Of a DNA stretch of 64,000 bases, positions 9,684 to 21,600 are shown piece after piece. How positions within the stretch are numbered: the stretch's first letter is position 1; every line of letters starts with the position of its first letter. A program made the translations under genes and the position numbers. The notes under the pieces were generated by a model. It was not told where the DNA came from. It did not search any database and was given only the letters and a program-made list of their open reading frames with translations. The stretch covers positions 64,385,901 to 64,449,900 of the forward strand of contig JAWZYU010000009.1 in NCBI GenBank assembly GCA_038380435.1, in the 5' to 3' direction. The stretch comes from Ryuthela nishihirai (taxonomy: Eukaryota > Arthropoda > Arachnida > Araneae > Heptathelidae).

Positions 9684-11875
9684 TGTTGGAAAACGTCATG
9701 ATCCCGGAACTTTCACATTTTCTCATATTTAAGGAGGAATAGGAAATGAGCACTCTCACCATCCACGTCACTCTCTGAATTAGTATAAATTTATCTTGAC
9801 AAATTGTTTGAAAGCTGTTAAATCAATTGCATCCTACCTCTTCTATCTTCAAAGGCAAAAAAGCTTCACAAATTTATAAGCCTTCTGCATTAAGATCCCG
9901 AAGTCACTATGTCTCATTTGCTTAAGAAACAAACAATAAATCACAATACTAATGCTTCATCAATCCCACTTACGAAGAGTTAAACTTATTGCATCGTCCT
10001 CTCCTCTCTCTTCAAATGAACGCTTCGATCAGCTGTAATGAACAATGCACACCAGGCAGGGTGTGTCCACCAGTCTCCCATTTCAATATTCGTCGCATGC
10101 ACAATTGATTCAGCAGCCCTCGCTCTCTCTTTTCCTCTTCATTTATCACCTGCATCTACGAGAGCAGTCTCCGAACACGTGGGGATAACTCAGCCTCACC
10201 CAAGAGGTACATAAATCAACATTTTTTGAAAGCTCCGGAGGAAGAAGCAGAAAAATCTAATATTTATTCTTTTTGATTGCAATGGAATCCCAAAATTATC
10301 CAAGGCAAGATGCAAAATTATGATATTGTGGCTATAAATAAATTTTTGGAATACCTAAAGTTCATTTCGGTACAATTCTTGGCATATCTCCAACCATCTT
10401 GATAATGGGCTTTTATCCAATTATAGCGTAACTAACATTATTAGTTTTTGGTTAGACTAACAACTAAAGGCTTGAACTCAACTAATGATGTCTTTGTGTT
10501 TCTTTACTTCAATGCAGGTTTTTCACCTAATTAGCTGATATAGATATGAATCTGACCATAAATCAATCATTAAGTTTTCATTTTTTTACTTGTAGGGAAC
10601 GTTTGATAGGCAGCATCATGAATACTACATTAAAGAGGAGATTATGAATTTAGGCCCTTCCTGCAAGGAAAAAAATTAAATGGCTGTTCTGTAGTTTGCA
10701 CACTGTAACTTTAATAAATCAAATGCAAATATGTAATCTTAAAATGCAGATTTTCTGTATAAAATCTATTCTGGATGTTCTTTATGATAGTATAGTACAG
10801 CCGATTATTACGAAATTTATTTCGCTGTTAGTCATCTGTATAAGTGTCATAATAGTGGTGATATGAAACAAAATTTTTCATCTTTTGAGTCTATTAATTC
10901 AAATATACTTTGCCTTGAAGTGCTGACTTTTAACTCTAACACCTCCCAGATAATTTCTTGCTAACTTCAGATAACAGCCAGAACTACACCAATATTTCTA
11001 GGGCAATATTTTCTCGTGGGTGCATTAAAGGCCAAGATGAAATATCTTCTCAGAAAAAGCCGCATATTTTTAATTAAAAAATTAAATAAATCGAAATTTT
11101 AAGCGTGTATTTACAAACTTATAACTCAGACTTAGAGAATAACAATTTATTTTTCTAAGAATATGTTTTTTACTTTTTATTTTTTAACATTGGCCATACA
11201 CAGTCTATTCAATATGAACAGACTGTGTATGGCCATCACTTTCTAGGCCTTCGTTTCAAAGAAAGGCTTTTATAATAAAATAACAGCTGCTCTAAGTTTG
11301 AATGTATACTGATAAGTTTGTTTGAAATTGTTCTTTTTGGGCAGAATCTGGATGGTAAACAAAAATCAGGAATACACTTTTTTAATTTCAGTTAAAGAAA
11401 TTTTCTGCTGGCAACACCTGAGAACCACTGGACTATAGAGAATGCAATCTTAATTTTTCTAATATCGTTTTTATCGGTACTTTGCGAAACAACCATTGAT
11501 TCAAAAACATGTACTGAAATTTTCAACTAAACGCACCTCCCGTTCTTTGACATAAGTTCCATGTCGATTCTTTAACAATCTCCAGATTTTAAATTGAATC
11601 TTACAGTACCGATGTCATCCTTTTGAAATGATCCGAATCATGAACTAAATTTGATGTCGGGTCAATCGCTTAAAAAGTGTTATAAATTCCTTATGGAAAA
11701 AAAATCGATACTTCATTAAGGTATTGCATAAAGGCCAAAACATTCACTAAAAATTATTAAACGATTACCGTATTCCTCATCTCTGTATGGGCGTAACTAC
11801 TTTGATATTTGTTTTAGATTAGAGATTCCTAAAGTTCCTTCGTCGATGGGCCATTTCAGAGAAGTTTGGCTGTAG
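9684..11875. other. Unassigned AT-rich sequence
   Basis: No gene or repeat family is recognised. The one clear structure is a perfect 16-bp-arm hairpin at 11191-11235. Confidence 0.4.
11191..11235. repeat. Perfect 16-bp inverted repeat
   Basis: TGGCCATACACAGTCT pairs with AGACTGTGTATGGCCA across a 13-base loop. No tail of T follows. Its function is unknown. Confidence 0.9.
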
Positions 11876-11877
11876 TA

Positions 11878-12373
11878 CAGTCGCTCAAAAATGTATCCGA
11901 ACACTATGGTTGATCACAGAATTCAGAAAAAATATCTGGCAACGATTTTTTTAGAAATTAGCGATCTGACGAAGGTTGCCAGATCACTAATTTCAAAAAA
12001 AATCGTTGCCAGATATTTTTTTCTGAATTCTGTGATCAACCATAGTGTTCGGATACTTTTTTTGAGCGACTGTAGGTGGTCATATTATTTCGATACTAGA
12101 TCGTGTGGGCTCATTCACGGAAATATTGACCGTGTGCAGTTACCGTTCACAGCAAACTGGAGCGTGTGCAGTAACTGCACACGCTCCACTTTGCTCTGAA
12201 CGGTAACTGGAGCGTGTACAGTTGCTGTACACGCTCCAGATATTTTTCCTGAATTCTGTAATCACGTGACACGAAGGTTGCCAGATCACTAATTTCTAAA
12301 AAAATCGTTGCCAGATATTTTTTTCTGAATTCTTTGATCAACCATAGTGTTCGGATACTTTTTTGAGCGACTG
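11878..12373. mobile_element. Composite MITE-P
   Basis: A TA-flanked palindromic unit (11878-12072) is followed by the same spacer seen at 4506-4684 and a second right half-arm ending GAGCGACTG-TA (12374-12375). The spacer palindrome is around 12160-12190. Confidence 0.85.
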
Positions 12374-12375
12374 TA

Positions 12376-12892
12376 TCAGACAGAGGCAGTCAATATATTT
12401 ATGATAATAGAGAAAGGTTTTAGACAAATTATCTGTTTAGTAACAATTTTATTGAAATTAAAATGTAACGAATCAAACAATTAGTTGAACAATTATGTTA
12501 TCTAAGTCAGAGATTTAGGAAGTTGTTTTTTTTTTCAAAATTATGTTTTAAAACCTGGGCTGGAAAATATAAAATTTTAATCATCTTTCAATTGAAGTCT
12601 CTTTAGCAAAAAAAATATAATTTTTTTTTTATACAGTTCGTCGAAAACAAGTACAGTCGATGCTCAATTGAAGTAATTTTTCAGTCAAAATAAAAAAGTT
12701 TTATACGGATGCACTTTGGGAACTTAACAGTGCCGAGCAAAACAGCTGACTATCTTAAAAATTTGGAGAGTGTTCAAAAAGCATTTTTACCCACCTTCAA
12801 AATCTGGATTTGGTTTTAGCTTTGCAAATGATACCTACAGAAAATCGATTTCAGTATTCTATTTTAGCTATAGTTGAATATCAGAATTTCTA
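12376..12892. other. Nothing recognised
   Basis: AT-rich sequence with A and T runs. No structure was found. Confidence 0.4.
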
Positions 12893-14098
12893 CACACACC
12901 GACCACCGAATTAGAAACCTTTATTCAAATACCGAGTTGGACCTCCTTTAGCCCGAATTACAGCACGTTTACGGTTTAGCGTAGGTTCCACAATGTATTG
13001 GAGTGCCTTTACATCTCCAGCATACCAGGCGTTCACTAGACAGTCCTTTAATTGGCTCAGATTTGACGGAAGAGGACTTTGCTCCCGGATCTGTTTTTCT
13101 GACATGTTCCATACATTTCAATGGGGTTCAGATCCGGCTTTGTGGTGGCCAGGGAAGATGATGGAAGTCGCTGTCATGCTCGCTGAACCACTGCTGAACT
13201 CATCTTGCGCGATGAACAGTAGCATTGTCGTCCATGAAACAGCCGTCACTTGCTGGATAAAAAGTAACATTGTGGGATGGACTTGATCGGTAACAATGTT
13301 CAGATAATCCTTGGAGGACACCAGAGCTTCCAGCAATATCAATTCCGTGCCAACAGAACGTGCCCTACACCATGACACCGCCTCCACAATCTTGAGTTGT
13401 ATTTAGAAGGCAAGCTGGGTCCATTGCTTCATGGGGTTACTGCCAAACTCTCTGCCTACCGTCGGTACAGAACAAGGTGTACCGTGACTCGTCTGACCAC
13501 ATAACTTTTTTTCCCGTCTTCCAGTATCCAATTATGGTGTTCTTGACACCACCTGTAGACGAACTTCTCGGTTCTTCACAGAAATCAGTGGTTTCCGTAA
13601 AGGCATGCGACTGCTAATACCGATCATCTTCAATTCCCTGTGCATAGTTCCCTAAGATATGGGTCAGGAACAGCCTTCATTAATGCTTCTGTCAACTGCT
13701 GCATACAGGAAGTCCTGTTTTTCCGTACAAGCCTTGTCAGACGACGGCGATCTCTTTCCTGACCGACTAAAGCCTCTTCGACAAGCAATGTGGCTTATTT
13801 TTCCACTGATTAAAAAACCAAGATATCTCACCTTTTGAGAAATCAATCAGCCCTGCTGTTTTCGAAATCGCCGTTCCAGCCAGACGGACACCCACAATAA
13901 GCCGCTTATCGAACCCCGAAAGATCCTTTGTTTTTCCCAATATGATTAACACTACTGATAATTACTGACGAGCAGCAGTCTGAAATAGTTGCCTAAATCA
14001 CGTGGCGATGCACGTGACCACGTATTTTGCACGTACGCTGCGCAAGTGACGTTTACGTACATCTACATAAAGGTTTCTAATTTAGTGGCCGGTGTGTG
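12893..14098 (-). mobile_element. Tc1-like transposon, decayed but full length
   Basis: A 1,206-bp element whose ends CACACACCG and CGGTGTGTG continue into the shared ATTAGAAACCTTTAT. The left flank is TA; the right TA has become CA. On the minus strand the N-terminal part (about 13950-13770) keeps a helix-turn-helix-like start (MGKTKDLSGFDKRLIV in one frame, inferred across a start-codon change). The catalytic core is spread over three frames: WSDES, then GGxVMVxGTFCWHG, then DDNATVH, then PDLNPIE. The C-terminus runs to 12911. Several frameshifts and stops kill it. It is nearly identical over the last 600 bp to the fragment at 23.5-24.16 kb. Confidence 0.92.
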
Positions 14099-14135
14099 CA
14101 GAAAGTCGAGACTATTTTCAAAGTCAATAATCTTT

Positions 14136-14513
14136 GGGTTGTTCCCCCTCTGAGCAGAACTTTTTACAGATAATGGGCTGAACGGCCAGGTCATAAGGAC
14201 TCCGAATGCTCAGAGAAAGTTAGGGGGAGGATACCTGCTGGATAGATGCTAGGAGACAGATGATAGCCTCCAGTCAAGGCCATCCAGCTTGTTCTTTAAA
14301 GTGCACAGAATATGGCTCTCTCGCACACGGAGCCGTGGCTTAAAGTCCTATCCAAATGACGACGGCCTTTCCAAACCCATTGGTGTCCCCTAGTGATCGA
14401 CAGCGCGGTGCGGATTTAGCGGAGATAAATCTCAACGCTTGCCCAGGTGGGATTCGAACCTGGGAACTGTAGATTGCGGGCCTAGCGCTCTACCGGCTGA
14501 GCCCCCTCCCCTC
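14136..14513 (-). mobile_element. SINE-A, diverged
   Basis: Complete but diverged minus-strand copy, 38 bp beyond the Tc1 element. A short possible duplication, AATAATC, is at 14126-14132 and 14523-14529. Confidence 0.85.
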
Positions 14514-15490
14514 GTCTCAGCTAATAATCGAGCAAAAATATACTAGCGTCATATGAGAGCTGATATTTTCTAAGGTTAATGTGAGCAACTATTCCTAATG
14601 TTCCCTTCAGACCTACTTTTTTTTTCATTGCAAATAATAAGTCGGGAGTGATAATGTTCACAGCAAATGCTATATTTTTTCCTTTATTGCAACTGCACAA
14701 CCTGACAATATTGCTCCGTACTCAACATCGGTCGCTCGCCGGCACTCCAACCAGCTAGAACGCATTGAGTGGCGCCACCGCTTCTACTCCCCCCTCTTTA
14801 TCCCTGCTCCCCTCCCCTTATTTCGCTTTCGACCGTGGCAGCCAGGTGGCAAGAGAGGACTGGCGGGCTGAGCCGTTATCTCCGAAAGTTCTGACAGCCG
14901 GCTATCTGTCATCAGACCGGCAGGGGGATGCAATCACCTGCACCACTACAGCCACCAGCGCGACCAGCTTTCTCCCAGTAATGAATGTTGTGGCGGAAGA
15001 ACACAGTTTTATAGCCGTGCTCCACAAGGCAAACAATGTCACTGAGCTTACGGGTATATCCAGCTCCTTTTCTATTTTTAATGTTGATGGAAAGGTCATT
15101 CAACGTGAGAACTCCGAGAGCAGACAACGAGTGCTTCTGACAGGGTCTGTGCTGAAGAGACCCTTCGCTGAGTAGAGAGCAATCAAATTTCGTTCCTCCC
15201 TTTTTCCGTCAGAAGGATGGAGAGCTGAAACACTTCATTAAGTTTGTGGGTAATGAAATACATAGAAGCTGATATGGAAGCTGGGGAGGGCAAAAAATAG
15301 AAGAGGACCAAAGAGTTATTTGATCTTGAGTGCAGGATAACGGAGAAGGAAAAGAGGAACATCTTATCTATTCGAGAATATAAATCACATTCTTATTATC
15401 TAAGAGACAAGACGCGACAAAAAGCTGTCATGATGAGTTGTGCTCTTTCCTCCTTTTGCGTCCAAAATTATTCAGCAAGTTATTTTATTT
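14514..15490. other. GC-richer unique region
   Basis: A GC-richer stretch (about 14700-15180) holds a plus-strand open frame of 136 codons (14765-15175). It is Ser/Thr-rich at the start and has no recognised domain. Two overlapping minus frames are also open. No splice sites or promoter could be established. It may be a host exon or unique noncoding DNA. Confidence 0.25.
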
Positions 15491-15730
15491 CGATGGTTGT
15501 TGTTTTAAGTCTAGCCGACACTTTTGTACACACTACAGACTGAATGACAAAGTCATAACGAGAAAGAGGAAGTTGGGAAAGAAATACACCAAACAGCATT
15601 TAGGAGACAAATAGGAGAGTTCCGTCAACACCATCCAGGATGATTTTCAAAATGCATGTGGTATTGCACTCCGGCATAGGATCTTGGCTTTATGTCCCAT
15701 ATGACCAATACGGGACGGTGACTCAAGTCC
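15490..15730 (-). mobile_element. SINE-A remnant (3' half)
   Basis: Old minus-strand SINE-A tail: GTTGTTTTAAGTCTAGCC, then ACTTTTGTACACAC, then GGAGACAAATAGGAG, then CACCATCCAGGATG. It runs directly into the minisatellite at 15.73 kb, whose unit continues the SINE sequence. Confidence 0.65.
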
Positions 15731-16257
15731 ATTAGTGCCCAGTTTCTATGCCCCATACGTCTTTCAATCCATTGGTGCTCTATAGTTGTTATCATGCTAC
15801 GACGGTCTCTCTCATGTTACGACGGGCGATGACTCTTTCAAGCCCATTGGTGCCCTGTTTATATGTCCCATACGACAGAAGATGACTCTTTCAAGCCCAT
15901 TGGTGCCGTTTCTACGCCCCATACGTCTTTCAGCCCACTGGTGTTCTATTTCTATGTTACATACGACAGGCGATCATTCTTTCAAGCCCATTGGTGCCCT
16001 GTTTCTATGTCCCACACGACCGACGATGACTCGTTCAAGCCCATTGGTGCCCTGTTTCTGTGTCCCATACGACCGACGATGACTCTTTCAAGCCCATTGT
16101 ATCTCGGTTTCTATGTCCCATGGTACGACGGGCGATGACTCTTTCAAGCCCATTGGTGCCCTGTTTCTATGCCCCATACGGCCGACGATGACTCTTTCAA
16201 GCCCATTGTATCTCGGTTTCTATGTCCCATGATACGACGGGCGATGACTTTCCATTT
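15730..16257. repeat. 53/56-bp minisatellite grown from SINE-A
   Basis: Nine to ten units carry CTTTCAAGCCCATTGGTGCC followed by a TATGTCCCATACGACCGACG-like sequence. Units begin near 15831, 15884, 15975, 16028, 16081, 16137, 16190 and 16246. The last units alternate between a 53-bp form (GGTGCCCTG) and a 56-bp form (GTATCTCGG), an incipient higher-order repeat. The unit corresponds to the conserved middle of minus-strand SINE-A (cgtcccatccgac..., tttccaagcccatcggtg). Confidence 0.88.
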
Positions 16258-16709
16258 TCTTCGCTAGAAAATTTTAATTTAATATTTCATCTTTTTTTTT
16301 TCCTTTCTTTAGTGCTTGTTAAACTTTATGGCAAGCATCGAGAATTCGCTTCGGTTTCTCTGCTGTAACACACACTCGGTTCATAAGGTTTTGGCAACGG
16401 TCGCTCATTCAGTTCATGACTTTCTAGCAGCAGAAACATACTTCAATTCCTAAACTTTTGGCATGGCAATGCACAAGCAAAAAAAGTCATATTTTTATTG
16501 CATAGGCCACGAAATGTAATTCATAACTATTCTACGATGGCCGCTAACTTGACTTAGAATCATCTGGTGACGCTGTAGAAATCGACTCGCGATTTATGAT
16601 TATGACAAGTTCGCTTTAATCAGCTATAAGGGATAAAGTGTTAAATTTACAAATCTCATTTTATATTAAAGAGAAAAAACAAGTTACTATTATACACTGA
16701 AAGGACAAC
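16258..16709. other. Nothing recognised
   Basis: Non-repetitive by eye. No gene or element is assigned. Confidence 0.4.
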
Positions 16710-17810
16710 TTATTATACACACCGACTTAATAACGTGTGAGTTAACCTTTCTTCGTCACAATAGCAGCAACACGTCGTGGCATGGACTCTATCAGGTGTT
16801 GGAAAGTTCCGGTGGTATTACGGCCTGGATTCTAAGACAGCCATCTGTAGAGCGCCGAGAGTTGTCGGTGGTAGGTTTCTAGCTCGACTGCATCGCTCCA
16901 CTTCGTCCACATATGCTCAATATGGTTCAAATCCGGTGAGTGAAAGAGCCATTCGAGGGTTGTGAACTTACCGGAATGCTCCATCAGCCAGTCCTTTGCC
17001 AAACGGGAGCGATGACATGGAGCTTTGTCTTGTTGAGAGAAGGCATCCTGTTGTGGGAAACGGATAGCCTTGAATGGGTGTAGGTGGTAGGCGAGTGTGT
17101 CAGCATAGCCTTGTGTGGTGATGGTGGTCTCAATAAATACAAGGAGTCCTAAGGTGATCAATGTAAACACACCCCAGAACATTGCACTACCTCCACCGGC
17201 TTGTAACACCCTGACTTGACAGTTGGGGGTCCATGTCATCGTATGGTCTATGCCAAACATGCAACCCCCCCCCCCCGTTGGCGTGTTGTAATTGGAACCT
17301 GGATTCATTGGACCAAGCTATCCGTTTCCAGTCTTCTCCAGTCCATTGGCGATGTTCATTCACCCACTGCAGCGTCATAGACCAGTAATGTGCTGTTAAC
17401 AAGAGTATCAATGTGGGCATCACAAACCTTCGTACCTGCCCCATCTTTGAATGCTGACATTATCATTTGTACTGTGGCCCTTTGTTCTGACGTTAACATA
17501 CGAGAGATTCATCGCTCAATTCAGACATCAAAGACTCGGTTGTGGACTTATTTTTTCTTAGCTGCTGTAGGTTTTCATGTAGTCCTGGTGATTAGTCCAT
17601 GTGCAATGGTCGCACTTTGAAATTCCAGACTTTCTGCGGTTTTAGATATGGAGTACCCCTTCTTCCTCGCACTGACTATCTGCCCACGCTTAGGTCGCCG
17701 TGTTTACATATCATAACAGTCGTAGGTACGCTACGCAACAGGTAGGTATCTAATCTATTTATAGGCCGCAGATTTGTGAATGGGTGCAGTGCGTATAATA
17801 AATTATGCTT
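16710..17810 (-). mobile_element. Second Tc1-type transposon
   Basis: About 1.1 kb, with weak ends TTATTATACACAC (16710) and GTGCGTATAATAAA (near 17805). It encodes a transposase different from the 12.9-kb element. Confidence 0.8.
16832..17444 (-). pseudogene. Tc1-type transposase, broken
   Basis: Two overlapping minus frames (17444-17187 and 17308-16832) together give most of the DDE catalytic domain of a Tc1/mariner transposase, a nuclear enzyme that cuts and rejoins element ends. Visible motifs are DWKRIAWSNESRFQL, HVWHRPYDDMDP, QAGGGSAMFWGVF, QQDKAPCH and SPDLNHIEHMW. The first catalytic Asp of the usual WSDES is Asn (codon at 17307-17309), consistent with one G-to-A change. A frameshift falls near 17225-17245, between MDP and CQV. 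A C-run at 17266-17276 encodes GGGG. There are 36 residues between the second Asp and the Glu, not 34. The N-terminal DNA-binding part is unclear. Not functional. Confidence 0.88.
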
Positions 17811-18348
17811 ATAGTGTTTTAGAAACGATCATTTCATCCGTATTATAGATATTTGTTATAGTCCTATCTGGCATAGTGGCCATTTTACCTAACTACTAAA
17901 CCAGAAAGGTGTTTTCTTGTGTGTGCATGTAATCCTACTGGTCTAGTAGTTAGCGTTCCTAACCATTACGCAATGATATGTTTTAGTGGTGTGTTTGTAT
18001 GCAGCTCTAACCTCGTCTAGTGGTTAGTGTACCAATTAGATCTGTTTTTGAAAACCTGGAGTTTTCAAACAGATTCAGCCATGGGCTGGCCTGTTACAAA
18101 GCCAAACTGGGCCATGAGAGAGACCTAATTATTGGGGACTGCAAAACTTTTATTTTCAATAATCTGCTATTTATTAGGTGAGTTGTTTAAGCGTTTATGT
18201 AATTAAAATTCGTTGTCTTTGGAAACAACATTTTAATGTTTTTGTTTTCAATATAAAAAGAGCGAGGCTAAACAAAACGGTCTAGGGACTGAAAAAAGTC
18301 CAAATCCAGCGCTATCTTACTACCTTAGGTTCTGAGACACAACTCTTT
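17811..18348. other. Small hairpins, otherwise unassigned
   Basis: Two small inverted repeats are visible: CTAACTACTAAACCAG (17887 on) against CTGGTCTAGTAGTTAG, and GATCTGTTTTTGAAAA (near 18038) against TTTTCAAACAGATTC. The TAGTGGTTAG-like strings resemble tRNA A boxes but have no B box partner. No gene is seen. Confidence 0.45.
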
Positions 18349-18362
18349 ACATAGCTACAAAG

Positions 18363-18760
18363 CGGGGGCGGGGGTGGCTCAGTCGGTAGCGCGCCAGGCT
18401 CGTAATCTGTAGTTCCCAGGTCAGTCCAGTTTCCAGTCCAGCTGGGTCAGTGTTGAGATTTACCTCCGCCCAATCGCCCGCCCTGCCCACGGTCAGTAGA
18501 GGAAACCGATGGGCTTGGAAAGGACGCCATCCGTCGGATGGGACGTTAAGCCGTGGCCCCGTGTGCGGGAGAGCCATACCCTGTGCACGTTAAAGAACAC
18601 GCTGGATGGCCTAGACAGAAGGCTACCATCTGTCTCCCAACAGCTGTTCCAGTGGCTCTCCTCCCCCAACCTTCTCTGAGTCTTCGGGTCTATGTGACCT
18701 GGCCATTTAGCCCATGGTGTGCAAAAAATGTGCCGCTCAGAGATAAAAGAACCCAACCCA
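18363..18760 (+). mobile_element. SINE-A, full length
   Basis: The flanks ACATAGCTACAAAG (18349-18362) and ACATATCTATAAAG (18761-18774) match at 12 of 14, an aged duplication. The head carries a small internal duplication around the B box (CAGTCCAGTTTCCAGTCCAG), which disrupts the promoter spacing. Confidence 0.92.
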
Positions 18761-18774
18761 ACATATCTATAAAG

Positions 18775-19611
18775 TGATTATAAATCTGCTTATGTGTTTC
18801 TTTTGGTGTATATTCTCCGATATGTAGATTTAATTGCTCATTAGTTTCGCATTTTTTAACTGTTTGACTAATAATCGCTATCTAAAATATTGCAGCGAAA
18901 TTTGACCTCGATATTGAAACACTCTCAAATCTCACAAATCTGGTTTGTAGTCAAAACCATACACTGAATAAATTAAATATGAACTAATTTATAATAGAAT
19001 ACTTATTGATTAATACACCGAGTAAGTGATAACGTTCAAGTATTATCTGTTCCATGAGAGCAACGAGCTTCATCTATTCCACGAGCAAAGCTTTTGACAT
19101 CATTGTTCTGCAATAGATCAGTGACTCCCAATTTAATTAAGTCTACGAAAACCTTTCGTTCTCGAAAGAGTTTTGCGGATCCCTTAATAAAATTTTTATA
19201 CATGAAGCTAAAAAACTAGACAGAAATAAGTAAAGATAATAAATAAATATTAAATAAGTATATGTGATCAATGTATTATTTAACTGTCCATATTTAGAAA
19301 CATAACTCCCGTTTCGTGTCTCGAAAAATGAAAAGAAGGTTTAATTAGCATTTTCTTATGTTTTAATGGAATTTTCTTGAGCAAACCTATTTACACTTCA
19401 AGGAACTCTAAGGTTCCGCGGAACAACATTTGGAAAACACTGTTCTAGATTATTTGCTTTCAACTCTATTTACTGGAGGTCCATTTTTTAATAATGGGGG
19501 GAACTTATGAGCCAGAACATTAAAACATTTTACTGAGTGAGTAGAATAAAATTCTTGGATTAACAGATCACCTTTGTCTTTAGATGCAATCATCGTAAGT
19601 CATGAGCAGAG
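18775..19611. other. Nothing recognised
   Basis: AT-rich sequence with no open frame or repeat of note. Confidence 0.4.
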
Positions 19612-19960
19612 GGGCAAGGAATGATTCAATCGGTAACGCCGCAGACTCCTAATCTGCAGTTCACCACGCTCGAGTCCCACCTAGGCCAGGGTTGAGATTT
19701 ATCTCCGTTAATCCTCCATTTTGCCCTCGGTCAAAAAGAGGGCCCCAGTGGGTTTGAAAAGGTCACCGCCCGTTAGATGGGTCGTAAAGCGTGGCCCTCT
19801 GTGCTGGAAAGAGGGTAATACCTTGTGGATGGCCTTGACACGAAGCTTCCACCTGTCTCTTAAGAACTGTCTCCAACTTTCTCTGAACCCTTGGGGTCCT
19901 TGTAACCTGGCTATTAAACTCATTGTGTGCAACAAAAAAAGTGAACTTAGAGGAAAAACA
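19612..19960 (+). mobile_element. SINE-A, old diverged copy
   Basis: Head (TCAATCGGTAACGCC, CTCGAGTCCC), hairpin region (GAGATTTATCTCCG), middle and tail are all recognisable but heavily mutated. A deletion of about 30 bp removes part of the middle. Confidence 0.8.
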
Positions 19961-20060
19961 AACCGAAGCAGAGGTACTTCTATCTATCACGTGATCACAC
20001 GATAATATTAATATCCAAGTGGATTCGATCGGGAAAACTGATCCTGACCTCGGACAATAG

Positions 20061-20445
20061 GGTTGGGTTGTTTTACCTCTGAGGGGCACATTTTTGCACA
20101 CCATGGGCTACATGGCCAGGTCACAAGGACCCCGAAGGCTCAGAGAAAGTTAGGGGAGGGGACCTACTGGAGCAGCTATTGGGAGACAGATGATAACCTC
20201 TCGTCAAGGCCATCCAGTGTGTTCTTTAATGTGCACAGGGTATGGCTCTCTCGCACACGGAGCCACAGCTTAACGTCCCATCCGACGGCCGGCGGCCTTT
20301 CCATACCCATCGGTGTCCCCTACTGACCGTGGGCAGGGCGGGAAATTTTGCGGAGATAAATCTCAACGCTGACCCAGCTGGAACTCGAACCTGGGAACTA
20401 CAGATTACAAGCCTGGCGCGCTACCGATTGAGCCGCCCCCGCCCT
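20061..20445 (-). mobile_element. SINE-A, full length
   Basis: Complete copy with the duplication CCTCGGACAATAG (20048-20060) and CCTCAGACAATAG (20446-20458), matching at 12 of 13. Confidence 0.93.
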
Positions 20446-20458
20446 CCTCAGACAATAG

Positions 20459-21129
20459 ACTGTACGTTTTTGCTCTGTGCGGTCTGATGATTTCACTCCG
20501 TAATATTTATTCTGCTTTTGCTCCATATTTCAGCTATTTTCACTTCAATATTGACTTATACTTAACATTTTTCCTTCCGTTATTCAATTCTTCCCAAAAT
20601 AAACTCAGCTGTTGAAATCTTACTTTGCGCAGTGCTACTAAGTAATGTTTCTTTACTATCTGCAGAAATCTCTATAAGAGCGAGCATCGAAATCTCGTCA
20701 GACCTAGATTTGTTTATACCGGTCGCATTTTGAAGAAGAGAAAATTAAAAACAGAATTCGGAGATTCTTTAAGCTTTCTCATTAATCTAATTAGTTTACT
20801 ATTTTGTGGCTCTTTAGTTTCATTAACAAATCTTCTTATTCCTTTTGATGAATGGTAATGAACGCGATGCGTAAAATGCTGCTCGTGCAATCGTTGTGGA
20901 AATATGCGCATCAGCAGTTTATTATTTTCTTCAATGTTATAAAAGGGAGCGTTAATTTATGGCAGATCTGCGATATCACCAAACACTCACGTTACACAAC
21001 ACGTACACCAAGCAAAGATGAATATACTCTTGTGAATTAATTGGATAGATATAAGAATACAAATATTTGATCAATTTTTATGGATTCTAAATTGAACTGA
21101 ATAATTTTCGGAAATGAGAGATTCGTGTA
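20459..21129. other. Nothing recognised
   Basis: Open frames of 62-65 codons on both strands (20714-20911 and 20852-21040) overlap each other and show no motif. Confidence 0.35.
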
Positions 21130-21600
21130 ATATGTGAGTCAGGAATATGGGCGTCGACAGGATTATTTTTCAGGGGGGCGGAGGAAGGGGGAATTTTTTC
21201 AGGGACGGACAATAATTTACAGGAAATGGCAGAAATCAAATCAGTGTTTCAAGACAGAAATATTTCGATCGAGCTGTTCATTAAAGAATGCAGTTGCGAA
21301 TAGAGCAATCATGCATACACCATATCATAATGGAACTAAGGACGTCCAAAAGGGAAACTTAATTTGAAAACGCGTGTAAAAATATTTTTTGTATCAATAA
21401 GCGAAATAAAAATAAACGATATGCGTCCGAAACCAAATGAAAACGTAAAAAAAATTCAAGAAGTTAAGGGGAAAAAACATTAATTTTCAGTACCCCTGAT
21501 ATTATTCAACGTTTATTAACTTTTCAATCAATTTTTTCAGGGGAGTCAACAGCCGATTTCCTGCTCATTGCCACACCCACCCAGGCCCCTTTTGACGACG
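21130..21600 (+). repeat. Dispersed repeat R with one 111-bp monomer
   Basis: Positions 21235-21345 match one unit of the tandem array at 28.13-29.23 kb (TTTCAAGACAGAAATATTT, then GTTGCGAATAGAGCAATCAT). The flanks on both sides match those of the array too, for example AAATAAAAATAAACGATATGC against AAATAAAAATAATTTATATGC. This is therefore a copy of the same dispersed element before array expansion. The far end (GACGACGCCCATG) resembles generic transposon tails. The family is not recognised. Confidence 0.75.

Noticed and set aside
14765..15175. 136-codon frame as a host gene
   Set aside because: No motif, no promoter or splice support, and competing open frames on the other strand. Kept only as an unassigned GC-richer region.
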